A DNA stretch of 61,569 nucleotides, taken from Chara braunii. Its lineage: Eukaryota; Streptophyta; Charophyceae; Charales; Characeae. The stretch lies in NCBI GenBank assembly GCA_003427395.1, contig BFEA01000422.1, positions 632,254 through 693,822 on the forward strand, given 5' to 3'. The notes under the pieces were generated by a model. It was given only the letters and a program-made list of their open reading frames with translations, searched no databases and had not been told where the DNA came from. Both the position numbers and the translations under genes were made by a program. Below, piece by piece: positions 1 through 9,649 of the stretch. Numbering within the stretch: position 1 is the stretch's first letter; each line of letters opens with the position of its first letter.

Positions 1-419
1 TAACCTATTATTTAATTCAGGAAAATTATGGTAAAATCGGATCCGCGGCGCGGACCAGGTCGGCCGCGGACACGGCCCCATCTGCGTCCGCCATCCGAGA
101 TCAGACCCGCCGACACGTCCGCGGGTGTTTCATAGCCCTGACGTTCTCTCACCTATTCGGTCTAGTTCCTATTGGCTTTCTCGGGAGATGCAACGGATAC
201 TTCCATGACAGAAACCTTCAGTCGAAGTTAGTCACCACTTGGGCTGTATCAATTTGTTGTTGGCTAGTGTTTGTCCACCAACTTTTCCCTTAAGGACTCT
301 CAATCAGTGAAGAGGTTGTTGGAAACAGTATATGACTTGACAAACTAGGCAAAACGGTTAACCACCTACAATTAATCAGGCTGACCATGGCTCATAGTCT
401 TTACAGCATCCGATGGCTA

Positions 420-674
420 TCAAACGTCTGAAACAACATCCGTGATCCCCCACAGGTGTTCATCATCTCCTAGGTTTTTCCTAATCATCGAACAGGCCAG
501 CAACAACCTGACAGTTGTAGCTAGGGCTAGATAGTTCACGAACATCTCGTCATTGGAATCAGCGTCAGGGAACTCTATCGGATGAAACTCCATGACCGGC
601 AATGAACATACCGGAGAGCCAGTTGGAAACCGACACCTCCTTGGAGTGTCGTTGATGACCTCAAGTACCCTCAC
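420..674 (-). CDS. Unrecognised ORF, possible coding fragment
   Basis: An 84-codon open frame on the minus strand with mixed, non-repetitive composition. It contains a fairly protein-like stretch (MEFHPIEFPDADSNDEMF, then a hydrophobic ALATTVRLLLACSMI segment near residues 50-64). I do not recognise a family. It ends just before a plus-strand open frame at 701-970, so at most one of the two is likely to be the sense strand. No start context, polyadenylation signal or intron boundary decides this. It could equally be a chance frame in GC-moderate DNA. Confidence 0.15.
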   Translation of the reverse strand: MRVLEVINDTPRRCRFPTGSPVCSLPVMEFHPIEFPDADSNDEMFVNYLALATTVRLLLACSMIRKNLGDDEHLWGITDVVSDV

Positions 675-700
675 CTACCTTTTATGTTACAGGTGGAATA

Positions 701-970
701 GTGGCGAGAGGGGAGCAAATGAGCATGAAGAACCAAAAGCTCCCAGTGATGAAGTCCAGATCTAACAGAGACAAGAAAGAGGGATGGGAAGCAGACGCAT
801 ACCAAGGCATGGACTTTCATAGGCGGACCCAGCGAGAACACGTTGTTCGGATGGTCCAAGAAGAAAGGTATATAGAATATGTGTCTTCCTTTTATGGCCA
901 AAACGGTAAGCTACATAGCGTCGGCTCATTCCTAGAGACGGTGGAGCAGGCCCGGGTAAGACTCAAGTGA
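701..970 (+). pseudogene. Unrecognised coding fragment 1, probably part of a broken gene or mobile-element ORF
   Basis: The frame opens at a GTG; the first ATG is at 719. It encodes about 90 residues, basic at the start (KNQKLPVMKSRSNRDKKEGW) and mixed later (EERYIEYVSSFYGQNGKLHS). Composition is protein-like rather than low-complexity, but no domain is recognised. Two further protein-like frames follow on the same strand in other frames (1245-1399 and 1457-1858). The three may be exons or one decayed ORF. The frame ends at a TGA with no clear splice donor. Confidence 0.25.
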
Positions 971-1244
971 ACACAAATATACCAAAGTTTCCCCATCAGC
1001 ATTTCAAACACTGAATAACACCCGACGATCAGCAGCCTTCTCAGCATTGCGTCACTTTGTGACCCGTGTTCGGTGATTTATTATCCCAACAACATTCAGC
1101 CATCTGTCAATCCGCATTGAATCATTTTCACTTGCATCAGAGGTCAGTGTCAATCAACAGTCAATTATTACTAAAAGACGCAGTAATCAGCTTCCGGCTC
1201 AGCAAATGAGTACAGTTCAGTCACTCTCAGTTTAGAAGACTATT

Positions 1245-1433
1245 ATGACCAGTCTCAATCGGATCGCATCCAGAGATGCCATCCAGCATCGGTACGTCAG
1301 TGCAACTGGTTTCAAGCAAGGGGACCTATCCATCTATGTAGTCCACACAGAGTTCGCAGGAGGTACCATCCATGACCTGAGAATTTATTTGAAGAAGGGT
1401 AAAGAAATTCATGAACTTTTTTATTTAATCTGA
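1245..1433 (+). pseudogene. Unrecognised coding fragment 2
   Basis: A 62-codon frame starting at an ATG. The first ~52 residues look like real protein (GDLSIYVVHTEFAGGTIHD, then LRIYLKKG). A possible splice donor (AAGAAGG followed by GTAAAG) lies near 1399. A possible acceptor (CTGCTAG) lies at 1447, only about 50 bp later, so a very short intron is possible. The alternative is a decayed ORF with frameshifts. No family is recognised. Confidence 0.25.
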
Positions 1434-1456
1434 ATTTCGACTGCTAGGTACCTTAA

Positions 1457-1858
1457 GGAGAGAGAAGAGAGTATGATGAGAATGGGATAACGCTGATCCG
1501 CAGCTTCGGACCCAAGCTTTACACTAACTATCCCAAGCCTCCAGTACCCTTTCCTCTCACAAACGGTTCTTGTTGGGGTGATCTGGTGGACTTTGCCAAA
1601 AGATATGTCTCCCCTGCGACGATTGATTACAAGGCAGTGACTAAACCATCAGAGTTCCAGCATCTCAGGCGAGGATTTTCTCTCAACCATGTCTTCCTAC
1701 TCTATGGGAAGAGTTTTGTGCTGGTCGACTTCCGTATCATGGGACTTGGTTCGAAATGTTCGGAGCTCATAGGGTTCAGGTGGCTCTACATCCAGAGGCC
1801 ACATCCTCAGAGAGTACGAGGACTTGGCTCGAAGCACCGGAAACGCACGACAAAGTGA
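1457..1858 (+). pseudogene. Unrecognised coding fragment 3
   Basis: The frame is open from 1457 to the TGA at 1856-1858, about 133 codons, without needing an ATG. It begins REYDENGITLIRSFGPKLYT and continues through GSCWGDLVDFAKRYVSPAT. This is the most convincingly protein-like stretch in the first 15 kb: no simple repeat, and good hydrophobic spacing. The last ~30 residues (IQRPHPQRVRGLGSKHRKR) look less natural. It may be the 3' exon of a gene with the two upstream fragments, or remains of a mobile-element ORF. No domain is recognised. Confidence 0.3.
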
Positions 1859-1859
1859 G

Positions 1860-4477
1860 AGGTAGAGTGTGTGATTCAGAGGGATGAGTGAGGATTCTTG
1901 ACTAGTGTTGGCCATGCTCTCTTCATGTGTACTTTCTGATACTATTACGAGTTTTCATTCTTCCCTCACTTATCCTTGTCATCGCTCGAGTCAGTCAGTC
2001 CTGCTTCATTTGCATTGACTCTGCTTGATGATTATGCTTCGTGATGATCTCATCACAGTTCTCAAAATTAAAAAATTGGCAAAATTGATGCATGCATGAC
2101 ATACCATAATTTTATGATTAATATTTGCATGATTATTGTTGTTCCAAATCCAAATAAAAGATTCATGAGGTTAGGGACCGGCGAAGACCGCAATTGAAGG
2201 GTCTTGCTCGAAGCCGGACGCACACAACATAAAGGAATTTGCTTTATTTAATTTATTTTACTTATTGCAAATATCACCCATATCCTACGTGACAGCCTGT
2301 TGGCTTTCTGGTCGCCTAAAGTGGCCTGACTAGAAAAACTGTGACACCACGCGGCAGCTGCTTTCTCCCAATGCAAAAGCTCTTTCGTTTCCTCGCGCAA
2401 CTCTCCTTCCTGGCGCAAGATCGCCCTCTCTTTCACGTATGGCGATTTCACTTTGCAAACGCGATCACTCCCCCCTTCGCGTGCGCTACTTCTCAATGAT
2501 CTCGCACCCGCTTATCTAGTGTTCGGGAGCTCCCCTTCTCTCTCTTCTCCCTCTCCACTCTCTCTCTCTCTCACGCGCGCGCGTGCGCGCACGGGCAGAT
2601 CAACTCCCCCTCTATCTCGCACGCAGCTCTCCAACACCTGAAAGTAGCCGGGATCGATCCGCACAGCTCATCCCGCCCGTGCGCAGCTTATCCACCGCGC
2701 GCAGCTCGTTCCCACACAACAGGTTTCCCACACGCAACAGCTTTCCAAGCCCTGCTTCCCTCACAAATGCTACTTCGCGCTGCTCTCTCCCGTGGCAGCT
2801 CTACCCCGCGCAACAGCTCCTTACGCAATAGCCTTCCTGCACAAGTGTTATTCCGCGCTGCTCCTTCAGCAGCTCTTCCCACAGGTCGACGCGCAGCAGA
2901 TCCAGCTGGCGTAATCGTTCGTTTTACTCACACAACTCCTCACTAACACTCTCGCTACTATCACGCAGCCCGTTCGCCCCGTGTAGCTTTGTGCAGCTTC
3001 AGCCCCATGCACGCAACTCAGTCTCCTGTGCGCTCTCTTCTCCCCTCGCGCAGCTTTCCAATCCCGCACGCTCTCTCTCTGTGTCCGTCTGTACTTCGTT
3101 TGCGCCTGCTAGCGTGGCCCCCTCCACCCGTGCGTTCGCATGAGCTTGGTTGTGAACGAATTTGACACTCTTCAAAGGCCAGGTTCACAAGTGTTGTTTC
3201 ACTTGCTCTCTTACCCCCCCTCTCTCTCTCATGTGCGCATCTCTAATTAGATGAGGAGGCATTCGGCTTCCTTAGGACAGTCATAGCTACTCCCTTTTAC
3301 CCGCGCTTGAGTGAATCTCTTCACTTTGTCATTCTGAGGTATCAAGCTCCGCTCGTTAGCCAAAATGCATGACCTTTCCTTCACTCCTCCATGTACAGTC
3401 ACCTCTCCCTCGCTCTCATCTCGTTTCCTCCCTTATGCACCCCTTCCCCACTCGTACGTCGTACCACCTCCCGTCCTTCATCCGCCGCCTCCCGTACGTG
3501 TTGGGGTCGTCCTCCTTCGGAGCACGATGTCCCCGTTCATATGCATGGCCTTCGTAAGCTAGCCCACTGCGGGCTAGCCAGTGCACCCGTTCCCACTGTG
3601 CGCCTGTTTCGTGCGTAAGTGAGAGTCCCCCGATTCTAGGCCCAGTTGGGCTTATATACTTTGTTGGGCCCAGCCTCACAAGGCTCCAGCAATCCGGAGT
3701 GCTGCCGAAGTTGGGAACTTTGCAGCGCCCCGGTACCAGGCCTGCCTCCCAAATCTGGGCCCTGGCCTGTTTGGGTCCCGAATTGTCACGTGGCAATCGG
3801 AAAGAGCCCAACTGTCGAAAATTTCGAAGGCTCGACTTTTCCGCGGTCATCTTTCGGCTGCAGGGTCCGGCGTTCTTTCTTCAGTGTGGACTCACGTCCC
3901 AACTGTTAGGGCCTCATTAGAGTCGGTTTAGTGAATACTTCCGTTCTCGGTCCCGCGGCGACTCCCCATTGCGATCGGCACTTCAGTTCCTCAAATACCC
4001 GCCGCAAGAGTCGAATGCTCCTTCTCGTTCCACATGTCGCCAAGGCTCAAGTATGAGTCCAAATCCCATGTTCTTGACGTTCGGCTGAGGCCTCCGGGTT
4101 CCCTCCTGTTGTCATGGCATTTCGATGCCTCTCTGATAATAAAAATCCTTAATGCCCTTCGAAATAGACCCTTCTGAATCAGCGAACCGCGCTTTCCTGG
4201 CGCCTCAGTCCTGATGTTGTCCGCACTATCTCGCCGTCGAAGATTATCATGGACGACAGTGGTCAAACATGTCATAGTGATCGAATCCGGTTCCCGTCAA
4301 GTGCCTTCCTTGGGAAGTAAAAGGCGGTGTAAGGCTGGAGCCACCCGACAACGACATCATCGGCCAGCATCATCGGCCAGGCCCAAAAGGGTGTCCACAG
4401 TAATAGTGGTCTCTTCCAACCCACCTACTCATATAGATTCTATCTAGTATCTGTACTACAATTATAAGCCTATCATT
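1860..4477. other. Intergenic, C/T-rich and GCGCAGCT-rich; no gene seen
   Basis: After an AT-richer stretch (1920-2240), the block 2240-3250 is strongly pyrimidine-rich. Short motifs such as CGCAGCTC and GCAGCTTTCC recur irregularly. A C/T run and a short alternating CG/TG stretch lie at 2540-2595. 3360-4440 is GC-moderate with only chance frames; a 144-codon minus frame at 3416-3850 has no recognisable domain. Near 4235-4300 a B-box-like GATCGAATCC hints at a tRNA relic but is too weak to call. Confidence 0.5.
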
Positions 4478-4502
4478 AAAAAAAAAAAAAAAAAAAAAAA
4501 AA
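4478..4502. repeat. Poly(A) tract, 25 nt
   Basis: An uninterrupted A run, possibly the 3' tail of a plus-strand retrotransposed sequence. The preceding ~60 bases carry no SINE or LINE signature I can recognise, and no flanking duplication is evident. 4503-4985 downstream is AT-rich with TATATC-like repeats and no gene. Confidence 0.7.
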
Positions 4503-4987
4503 CATTTTTAAAAGCAAGCCTAGAACAAGGACCAAAACAAGGAGAGGTTCAAACGAAATGCAAACAAGGGGCAACCAAGTGCTAAAAAGTACCATTTAAA
4601 CTTAGCAATCTAAAGATAAAATCGAGAATTTGAAACGAAGATCTCACAGGAAGAAGGGTTTTACATTTGTTCTTGCCTTTCAAACTTTAAAAATCGTGTT
4701 TTTCAATTTTCTTTTACATCTCAATAATAAGTAAATCTAAAAAATAAATTTAAAAACTCATTCGCACATTTATATGTATGATTAATTCATTGGTCTCTCT
4801 AAAATACAAAATATTGAATAAACAAAATATTATTATAAATAAGTTCAATAAACATATATGACATATCAAATATATATTGAATACATTGATATTGATTTGT
4901 ATGCGTATTTACATATATCTACATACATCGACATATATGATATATATCATATATATCATATTATATCATATATCTACATATATCTGC

Positions 4988-5300
4988 ATATATCATCAAA
5001 CAGAGTTGTCCGGTAACCGTAGGCAGAAAGGGAGAAGAGGACAACAAATGAGGGGCTGTGACAGACTGTTCCATTGGAGTTTCACCTACCTACTCATCAG
5101 GAGGCTGAACCCTCAACAGCCTGCAGAATCCCCTAACTGACTGATTACACTGTACGTGATAATCCACCTTAACCCCGGTTGTGGTTAAGCATCATCAACG
5201 ACTGCCCGACAACTGATACCTTGAGGACGAAAATCAAAGCAGACTATCACTCACCCACACCAGATGGAAAACTCTACACACTGTATATCCAGATATGGAT
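4988..5300 (-). mobile_element. Hammerhead-bearing retrozyme-like element, copy A
   Basis: On the minus strand this copy reads body (about 5300 to 5120), hammerhead-like fold (5061-5126), then a conserved ~70-nt 3' module ending in a TA-rich tract near 4990. The 3' module (read on plus: CCGGTAACCGTAGGCAG ... GAGGACAACAAA) is shared with copies at 5.54, 51.83, 51.91 and 52.04 kb. The body shows weak similarity to DNA beyond the hammerhead at 53.3 kb (for example GCAGACTATCACTCACCCAC). There is no coding capacity, so it must be non-autonomous. Plant retrozymes are small non-coding retroelements with type III hammerheads. The assignment here rests on the fold and the shared 3' module, not on LTRs, which I do not see. 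Confidence 0.6.
5061..5126 (-). ncRNA. Type III hammerhead ribozyme-like fold, degenerate (copy A)
   Basis: Minus-strand order: stem III 5' strand (CTGT), U16.1-U17 at 5116-5115, stem I as a closed hairpin (GAGG/CCTC, 5114-5101), the conserved core CTGATGA (5099-5093), stem II region, then stem III 3' strand ACAG. The catalytic GAAA box reads GGAA here (A13 to G). Stem II is disturbed by an apparent TACC duplication. The copy is therefore expected to be inactive. The order and core match hammerhead architecture with closed stems I and II and open stem III. Confidence 0.65.
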
Positions 5301-5527
5301 TACCCATAATGAATATTTTGTTTAAACTTTAAAGTTTAAATTTTAAAACCATAAAATAATAATTTAAAGCTAGAATTGATATTTCTAGTTAGTTCCAATT
5401 ATGCATGAGTTTATAATTGATATTTTTTGTCTATTTTCTTATCAAAAAAGAGATTCAACATCTGGTATGCACTCAACATTGTACTAGATGTTGGATATTG
5501 ATTACATTTTTAAATCAAACTTATATA

Positions 5528-5643
5528 TATATATCGTCACAAACAGAACTGCCCGGTAAACCGTAGGCAGAGAGAGAAGAGGACAACAAACAAGGTGCTT
5601 TGACAAACTGTTTCGTCGGAGTTTCACCGACTCATCAGGAGGC

Positions 5644-5648
<5 letters not shown>
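5528..5648 (-). mobile_element. Hammerhead-bearing element, copy B, 5'-truncated inside the ribozyme
   Basis: This copy sits in TA-rich DNA. Its 3' module (5536-5600) is nearly identical to copy C at 51.83 kb. Reading minus, the copy starts abruptly at about 5644 and is bounded by a long (TA)n tract (5650-5688). The retained ribozyme half is perfect: core CTGATGA (5638-5632), stem II GTCGG/CCGAC (5631-5627 with 5619-5615), GAAA (5614-5611) and the ACAG stem III strand. The cleavage-site strand, with U16-H17 and stem I, is missing through truncation. The shared 3' end with a variable 5' end is what target-primed reverse transcription produces. Confidence 0.65.
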
Positions 5649-5649
<1 letters not shown>

Positions 5650-5695
<46 letters not shown>

Positions 5696-5700
5696 CATTA
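5650..5700. repeat. (TA)n microsatellite
   Basis: About 40 bp of uninterrupted TA dinucleotides, directly at the truncated 5' end of copy B. 5700-6460 downstream is GC-moderate with no recognised gene; only short chance frames occur. Confidence 0.9.
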
Positions 5701-6464
5701 AGGTTAATTCTTTAAGCCCAACCAATTCAATTACCTGTCAAATCTGGACAGGACGGCCTTTCAGGCCTTCTTTATTGTCATTATAGTATTACAGGGAACC
5801 CCGTAGCTGCCACATCCGTGCTCAAGCCTCCAATGAGGGAACATCCGGGAGCTGCACCCACCAGCAGGTGCGATACCTGCTACAGCAGGTGGGCGATACC
5901 GGCCAGGGATCAGCCGGTAGCATCAGGACCGAGCTTCTTCGATGGGCCAGTCACTGTGCCTCCCCTCCGGTCCCCTCCCCCTATGAACATGAGCAATAGA
6001 TCTATACAATCAATTCAATCAAGTAAGATTCATATGCATAATATGCTAATCAATCAGAAAATAATAAAAATATTCATTACCTTCACAGTGCGAAACCTTT
6101 TTCGATTAACTTACGCCAGACGTTCCAAATTGCTCTTGGACCAAAATGATCTTGGATATGGCTGTGTTCCTTACAGAAGACCAGTTGATCCCTCCCTGCT
6201 CATCAGAGACAATCTTCAAGGGCCCGGTGCGGGATGCATGCAAGCCATGCGAAGACCCGGCTATGCCATGTAGGAGTTCTGCAGGGGTTGATATCCCTAG
6301 GTCTCCCAGCCCAGCCCAGCCCAGGCGAGTCCTTCCGACAGACAGACCATCACCTGGTCCTGGATGGTGGTGCAGAAGTCCCTTTTACCCACCCACTCCT
6401 TTCTGAATTCTTTTGTTAGGAGGGCAACGGCCTTCAGATATCATCATCGAACCGACCGGCCGAC

Positions 6465-6568
6465 GATGATCTAGAATGATTTTGTTCTGCTCATCCGATG
6501 GCGTCTGGTTTGGAACTCGGGTCTGTATTTCAACAGTCCATGGGTTGTAGCAACTGAGCTAGGCCCAA
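6465..6568 (-). mobile_element. tRNA-derived SINE-like copy 1
   Basis: On the minus strand a box A (TAGCTCAGTTGC, 6562-6551) is followed about 40 nt later by a degenerate box B (GAGTTCCAAACC). These are the internal RNA polymerase III promoter elements of a tRNA. The part after box B (GATGAGCAGAACAAAATC) matches the copies at 11.9 and 31.15 kb. Shared sequence beyond the tRNA-like part makes a SINE family more likely than independent tRNA relics. No poly(A) tail or target duplication was identified. Confidence 0.55.
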
Positions 6569-6644
6569 TACCTTTCTGATGTCTGTAATGATGCCCTGCG
6601 CTTTTCCTGGACTTTTTTTAATTGAACTTAATTCTTTCGTTATC

Positions 6645-6697
<53 letters not shown>
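6645..6697. repeat. (CT)n microsatellite
   Basis: About 26 CT units, immediately upstream of a foldback element. Confidence 0.95.
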
Positions 6698-6699
<2 letters not shown>

Positions 6700-6713
6700 G
6701 CAGTCCGTGGACC

Positions 6714-6826
6714 ACTACCTTCTTCCCCCGAACACAACATACGGTCATTATAACCAAATCTGGCCTATCTTTCAGTCTAAATACTGCTATAACGTCCGTA
6801 CATTGTATTCGCGGGAAGAAGGTAGG
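6714..6826. mobile_element. Foldback MITE, family 1, copy 2 (diverged)
   Basis: The two ends form an inverted repeat of about 38 bp with mismatches: CTACCTTCTTCCCCCGAAC at the left and its complement GGGAAGAAGGTAG at the right. The interior contains TTTCAGTCTAAATACTGC, matching in inverted form the interior of the 9.54-kb copy (AGACTGAAAG). No coding sequence. A target-site duplication is not clear. Confidence 0.65.
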
Positions 6827-6942
6827 TGCCTAAAAAGAGCCCACTGGCCTGGAGCAGTCCTTCACAGACAAAAAAAGAAAGGCAGTGGGAAAAGAAGGGA
6901 ACAAAAAGGAAAAATGGAAGAACAAACAACATGCATCCCCTT

Positions 6943-7030
6943 CCAAAGGTCCCCTGTATAGGCTTCCGGGTAGTGGTAGGTAGGTAGGTAGTGAAAAGGT
7001 GACTTCCACAGAAAAAGTTTAAGAAAAAGA
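6943..7030. repeat. Dispersed repeat shared with 33.97 kb
   Basis: CCCCTGTATAGG, then GTAGTGGTAGGT, then a GTAGTGAAA(A)GGTGA segment recur in the same order at 33972-34050. The unit is short, diverged and unclassified. Confidence 0.45.
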
Positions 7031-7063
7031 CAAATAGAGAGTTCTCATATCACATAGCTATCT

Positions 7064-7064
<1 letters not shown>

Positions 7065-7095
<31 letters not shown>
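7065..7095. repeat. Poly(T) tract, 31 nt
   Basis: A homopolymer, possibly the poly(A) tail of a minus-strand retrotransposed sequence. 7100-7690 has no recognised gene. It includes a short duplication of CGTCACGCAAAATATCGTGCT (7430-7475). Confidence 0.8.
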
Positions 7096-7097
<2 letters not shown>

Positions 7098-7701
7098 GTG
7101 GGAAGCCGCTCCAGCATCCCTCACATATGACAGAATTTTGAAAAACCAGATAATGAAAAGAGCAAGAATGAGTGAACCAGCACCTCTTCACCCTTTTTCG
7201 GGCGCCAGAGCTGCAGTGGTTTGAAATGAGATGGGCAGTCGGTAGATCAGCGTGTTTCTTTTCTTTTCTCAGCAGCCATGCCATTGCTAATACTCTTCTC
7301 CGAACCGCTCCGATTTTGACAGATGTCACGGAGGATGGTGACAGACTAGAATTTAGTTCCCCAAGGCAGGTTCACCGTTACGAGAATCCAAAATGCAAAC
7401 ACAAGCAAAATATTGTGCTGCAATTTTTCTCGTCACGCAAAATATCGTGCTGCAATTTTCCTCGTCACACAAAATTGGGCACGGCCCTTCCCCTAGTACT
7501 TGAGCATCCCTTCTCTTCCGTACATCACGTACATCCTTGCCAGCCATCCATCTCATGGTCCGGATAACATTTGCCGGCCAAACAGGGTTGGCACGTACAG
7601 GACCTGCCGCGGATATTTTCACGCCTCCCCAACCCAGCTTCCTCCTCCCAACCCAGTTCCAAGCCCCTACGGACACACCACGTCGGGAAATGTACTGGTC
7701 G

Positions 7702-7867
7702 TTAAACCACCAGTACACGAATCACATCGGCCGCGGGGCCGTGTCAGAGGCCGATGAGCTACGCCGGCCACCGATTTCTTTTTATCGACGGCGTGCCGGC
7801 ATCGACTTCTCCAGATAGGCGACGAGTTTCTTTTCAGCAAGGCTGGGGCCGCATACTGGTGGTTTAA
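7702..7867. mobile_element. TTAA-flanked short inverted-repeat element (MITE candidate)
   Basis: TTAA (7702-7705) is followed by ACCACCAGTA. The other end is TACTGGTGGT followed by TTAA (7864-7867). The interior (~158 bp) includes CACATCGGCCGC and is similar to sequence at 10.37-10.56 kb, which also follows AACCACCAGTA. TTAA duplications are the hallmark of piggyBac-type elements, but these inverted repeats are not a typical piggyBac end, so the superfamily is uncertain. Neighbouring half-copies make the 22-bp palindrome at 7855-7876. Confidence 0.45.
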
Positions 7868-8066
7868 ACCACCAGTTACCGTGTCGGGAAACATACTGGT
7901 TGTTCGACCACCACCGGTTCGTGTGAACCGAATCTAAGTACCGCTCTTACGGGCATATACACGGTAAGAGCATTTAAATTCGGGACTGTGCCGGTGGCGA
8001 AAGCAAGCGGCAGGCCACTTCGAAAAAAAGGTTGAGTTGCAGGCTCTCGAGGTCAGCTTTGTCAAC

Positions 8067-8362
8067 TTAGGGCCTCGCCACACCACTCTCAAATCTCGAA
8101 AATATTCGAGAGCTGTCAGGATTTTTCGAGAGGCCGGTTTTCGAGAGAAAATGGCCCTTCGCCACATAGCACACTAGACCGGCCTCTCGAAATGGACGAA
8201 CTCAAGCTGCAGGCTGGGCGAAAACATCGTTTCAAGAGGGCACTCGAAAACCCCTTCCTGACAGCTCTCGAACAGTTTCAAGTTTTTTTTTCGAGTGATG
8301 CTGTGTGGCCGTGCCCGACTCACGAATTTTCGAGATTTGAGAGTGGTGTGGCGAGGCCCTTA
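8067..8362. mobile_element. Tourist-like (PIF/Harbinger) MITE with TTA duplication
   Basis: A 290-bp element (8070-8359) with perfect 34-bp terminal inverted repeats starting GGGCCTCGCCACACCACTCT. It is flanked on both sides by TTA (8067-8069 and 8360-8362). A three-base TTA target duplication and a GGGCC-type terminus fit PIF/Harbinger-derived Tourist-like MITEs. It has no coding capacity. Short interior motifs (TCGAGAG and its complement) recur, suggesting extended foldback. Related termini occur at 20441 and about 29937-30014. Confidence 0.8.
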
Positions 8363-8499
8363 GGCTCAACTGAACTGATCGTTTAACCCCCCAGTATGGC
8401 AGCAGATTCTTTTTCGTCAAACAGATACTTTCTACTTCCAACGATATCGAAATGGTCGCCACCACGGCAGCGCAGGGCATGGACGGTGGCACCTGCTTA

Positions 8500-8862
8500 T
8501 AAATATGCCCACGTTTGCCAGACAGGTTCCACCGTACTGGTGGGTAACCACTGCCACCACCTCCCAACACCCACCACCAATAGTGCCTCCACCAATCAGA
8601 CCGGTCGCCACCAGTCAAGTACATCGGAAGTCCCACCTGGGGCTAGGTCCCACTTGCACGAATTAAGAGATACTGACAGTAGATAGCAAAGATCAACGGC
8701 CCAAATCTCCTAATTTGCGCAAGTGGGACCTTGCCCCTGGTTGTAGTAAATGGCCACGTTTGTCGGAGAGAGCCACCGTATGGGTGAGATCTACCACCAT
8801 GCTTCGGAATGGCCGCGTTTGTCACACAGAGCCACCGTATAGGTGATTTACAACCACAACCT
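8500..8862. repeat. Short tandem repeat of a CCACCGTA-containing unit, interrupted by a foldback element
   Basis: Units of about 60-70 bp containing GGCCACGTTTGTC and GAGCCACCGTATGGGTGA recur at about 8505, 8750 and 8810. A foldback element (8639-8737) splits the first two. Confidence 0.5.
8639..8737. mobile_element. 99-bp foldback element (MITE candidate)
   Basis: Terminal inverted repeats of about 33 bp: left GGGGCTAGGTCCCACTTG, right complement GGGGCAAGGTCCCACTTG, with a few mismatches further in. The unpaired centre is about 33 bp. A target duplication is not clear. Confidence 0.6.
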
Positions 8863-9538
8863 CACTACAGGACAAACAGTGCCATCAGTGCACTCGAGTG
8901 TCACTCTCGCCGCACCCGCACCCTCCCTTCGGCCGTTGGCCTTCTCCAAATCTAGCAGCAAAATGGCTATATCTTCGTTGTACCTTTGCATAATCTCCAA
9001 TGACTCCATTACATTGCTGCAATAATGATGTTGTCGAAAATAGACCTTCCTCTTACGACGGCCGCCTGATCCCCACCCACCAGGGCTGGCAGCACTTTCG
9101 AGAGCTTGTCGAGCGGGAGGGAGTCTCGGTCAGACTCTTGTATGAGACATTAGTCTATAGCCCTGTCCTCTGCCAACACTTGGGCTGAGTTCGGATGCAA
9201 CTCCATTCTGTCCTCGATTGCCTCCAGCTTCAACTTCATCTTAAGTTCTACCTAATTCCTCCGCCTTGCTGTCGTAATCTGGGAAAGCACGCTAAGAATG
9301 TTGGATGCGATCACTGTGCCTGCATCCCACCATTCCCCAGTGAACTGGAAAAGATGTTGTGAGTCTGGCCATTTATTCCAGAAGGAGTGCAGCCGTTTCG
9401 CCACTCTAAGGTCCCTTCACAGATTCGTGTCCCGCCGAGAGTTCCCTTTGCCGTGACCAGTGCACTCCCCTATTCCAAAGGAAACCAGAAGAGGACTCTA
9501 TGATCTGACAAGGGGCCTTCAGCTAGTTTAATTTCCAC
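8863..9538. other. Intergenic; no gene seen
   Basis: Mixed-composition DNA with only short chance frames and no recognised repeat. Confidence 0.4.
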
Positions 9539-9649
9539 TACCGTCTTCACCCGAATAGAACGCCCGGTCATTATGGTTGTCCATCTAGACTGAAAGTTGC
9601 CCCAAATACGGCTATAATGACCGGGCGTTCTATTCGGGTGAAGACGGTA
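9539..9649. mobile_element. Foldback MITE, family 1, copy 1 (intact ends)
   Basis: Two perfect 36-bp inverted arms (9539-9574 and 9614-9649) starting TACCGTCTTCACCCGAATAG surround a 39-bp centre. The perfect arms suggest recent insertion or gene conversion. A diverged copy is at 6714-6826 and one arm only is at 58441-58490. No target duplication is obvious, and the superfamily is not assigned. Confidence 0.75.
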
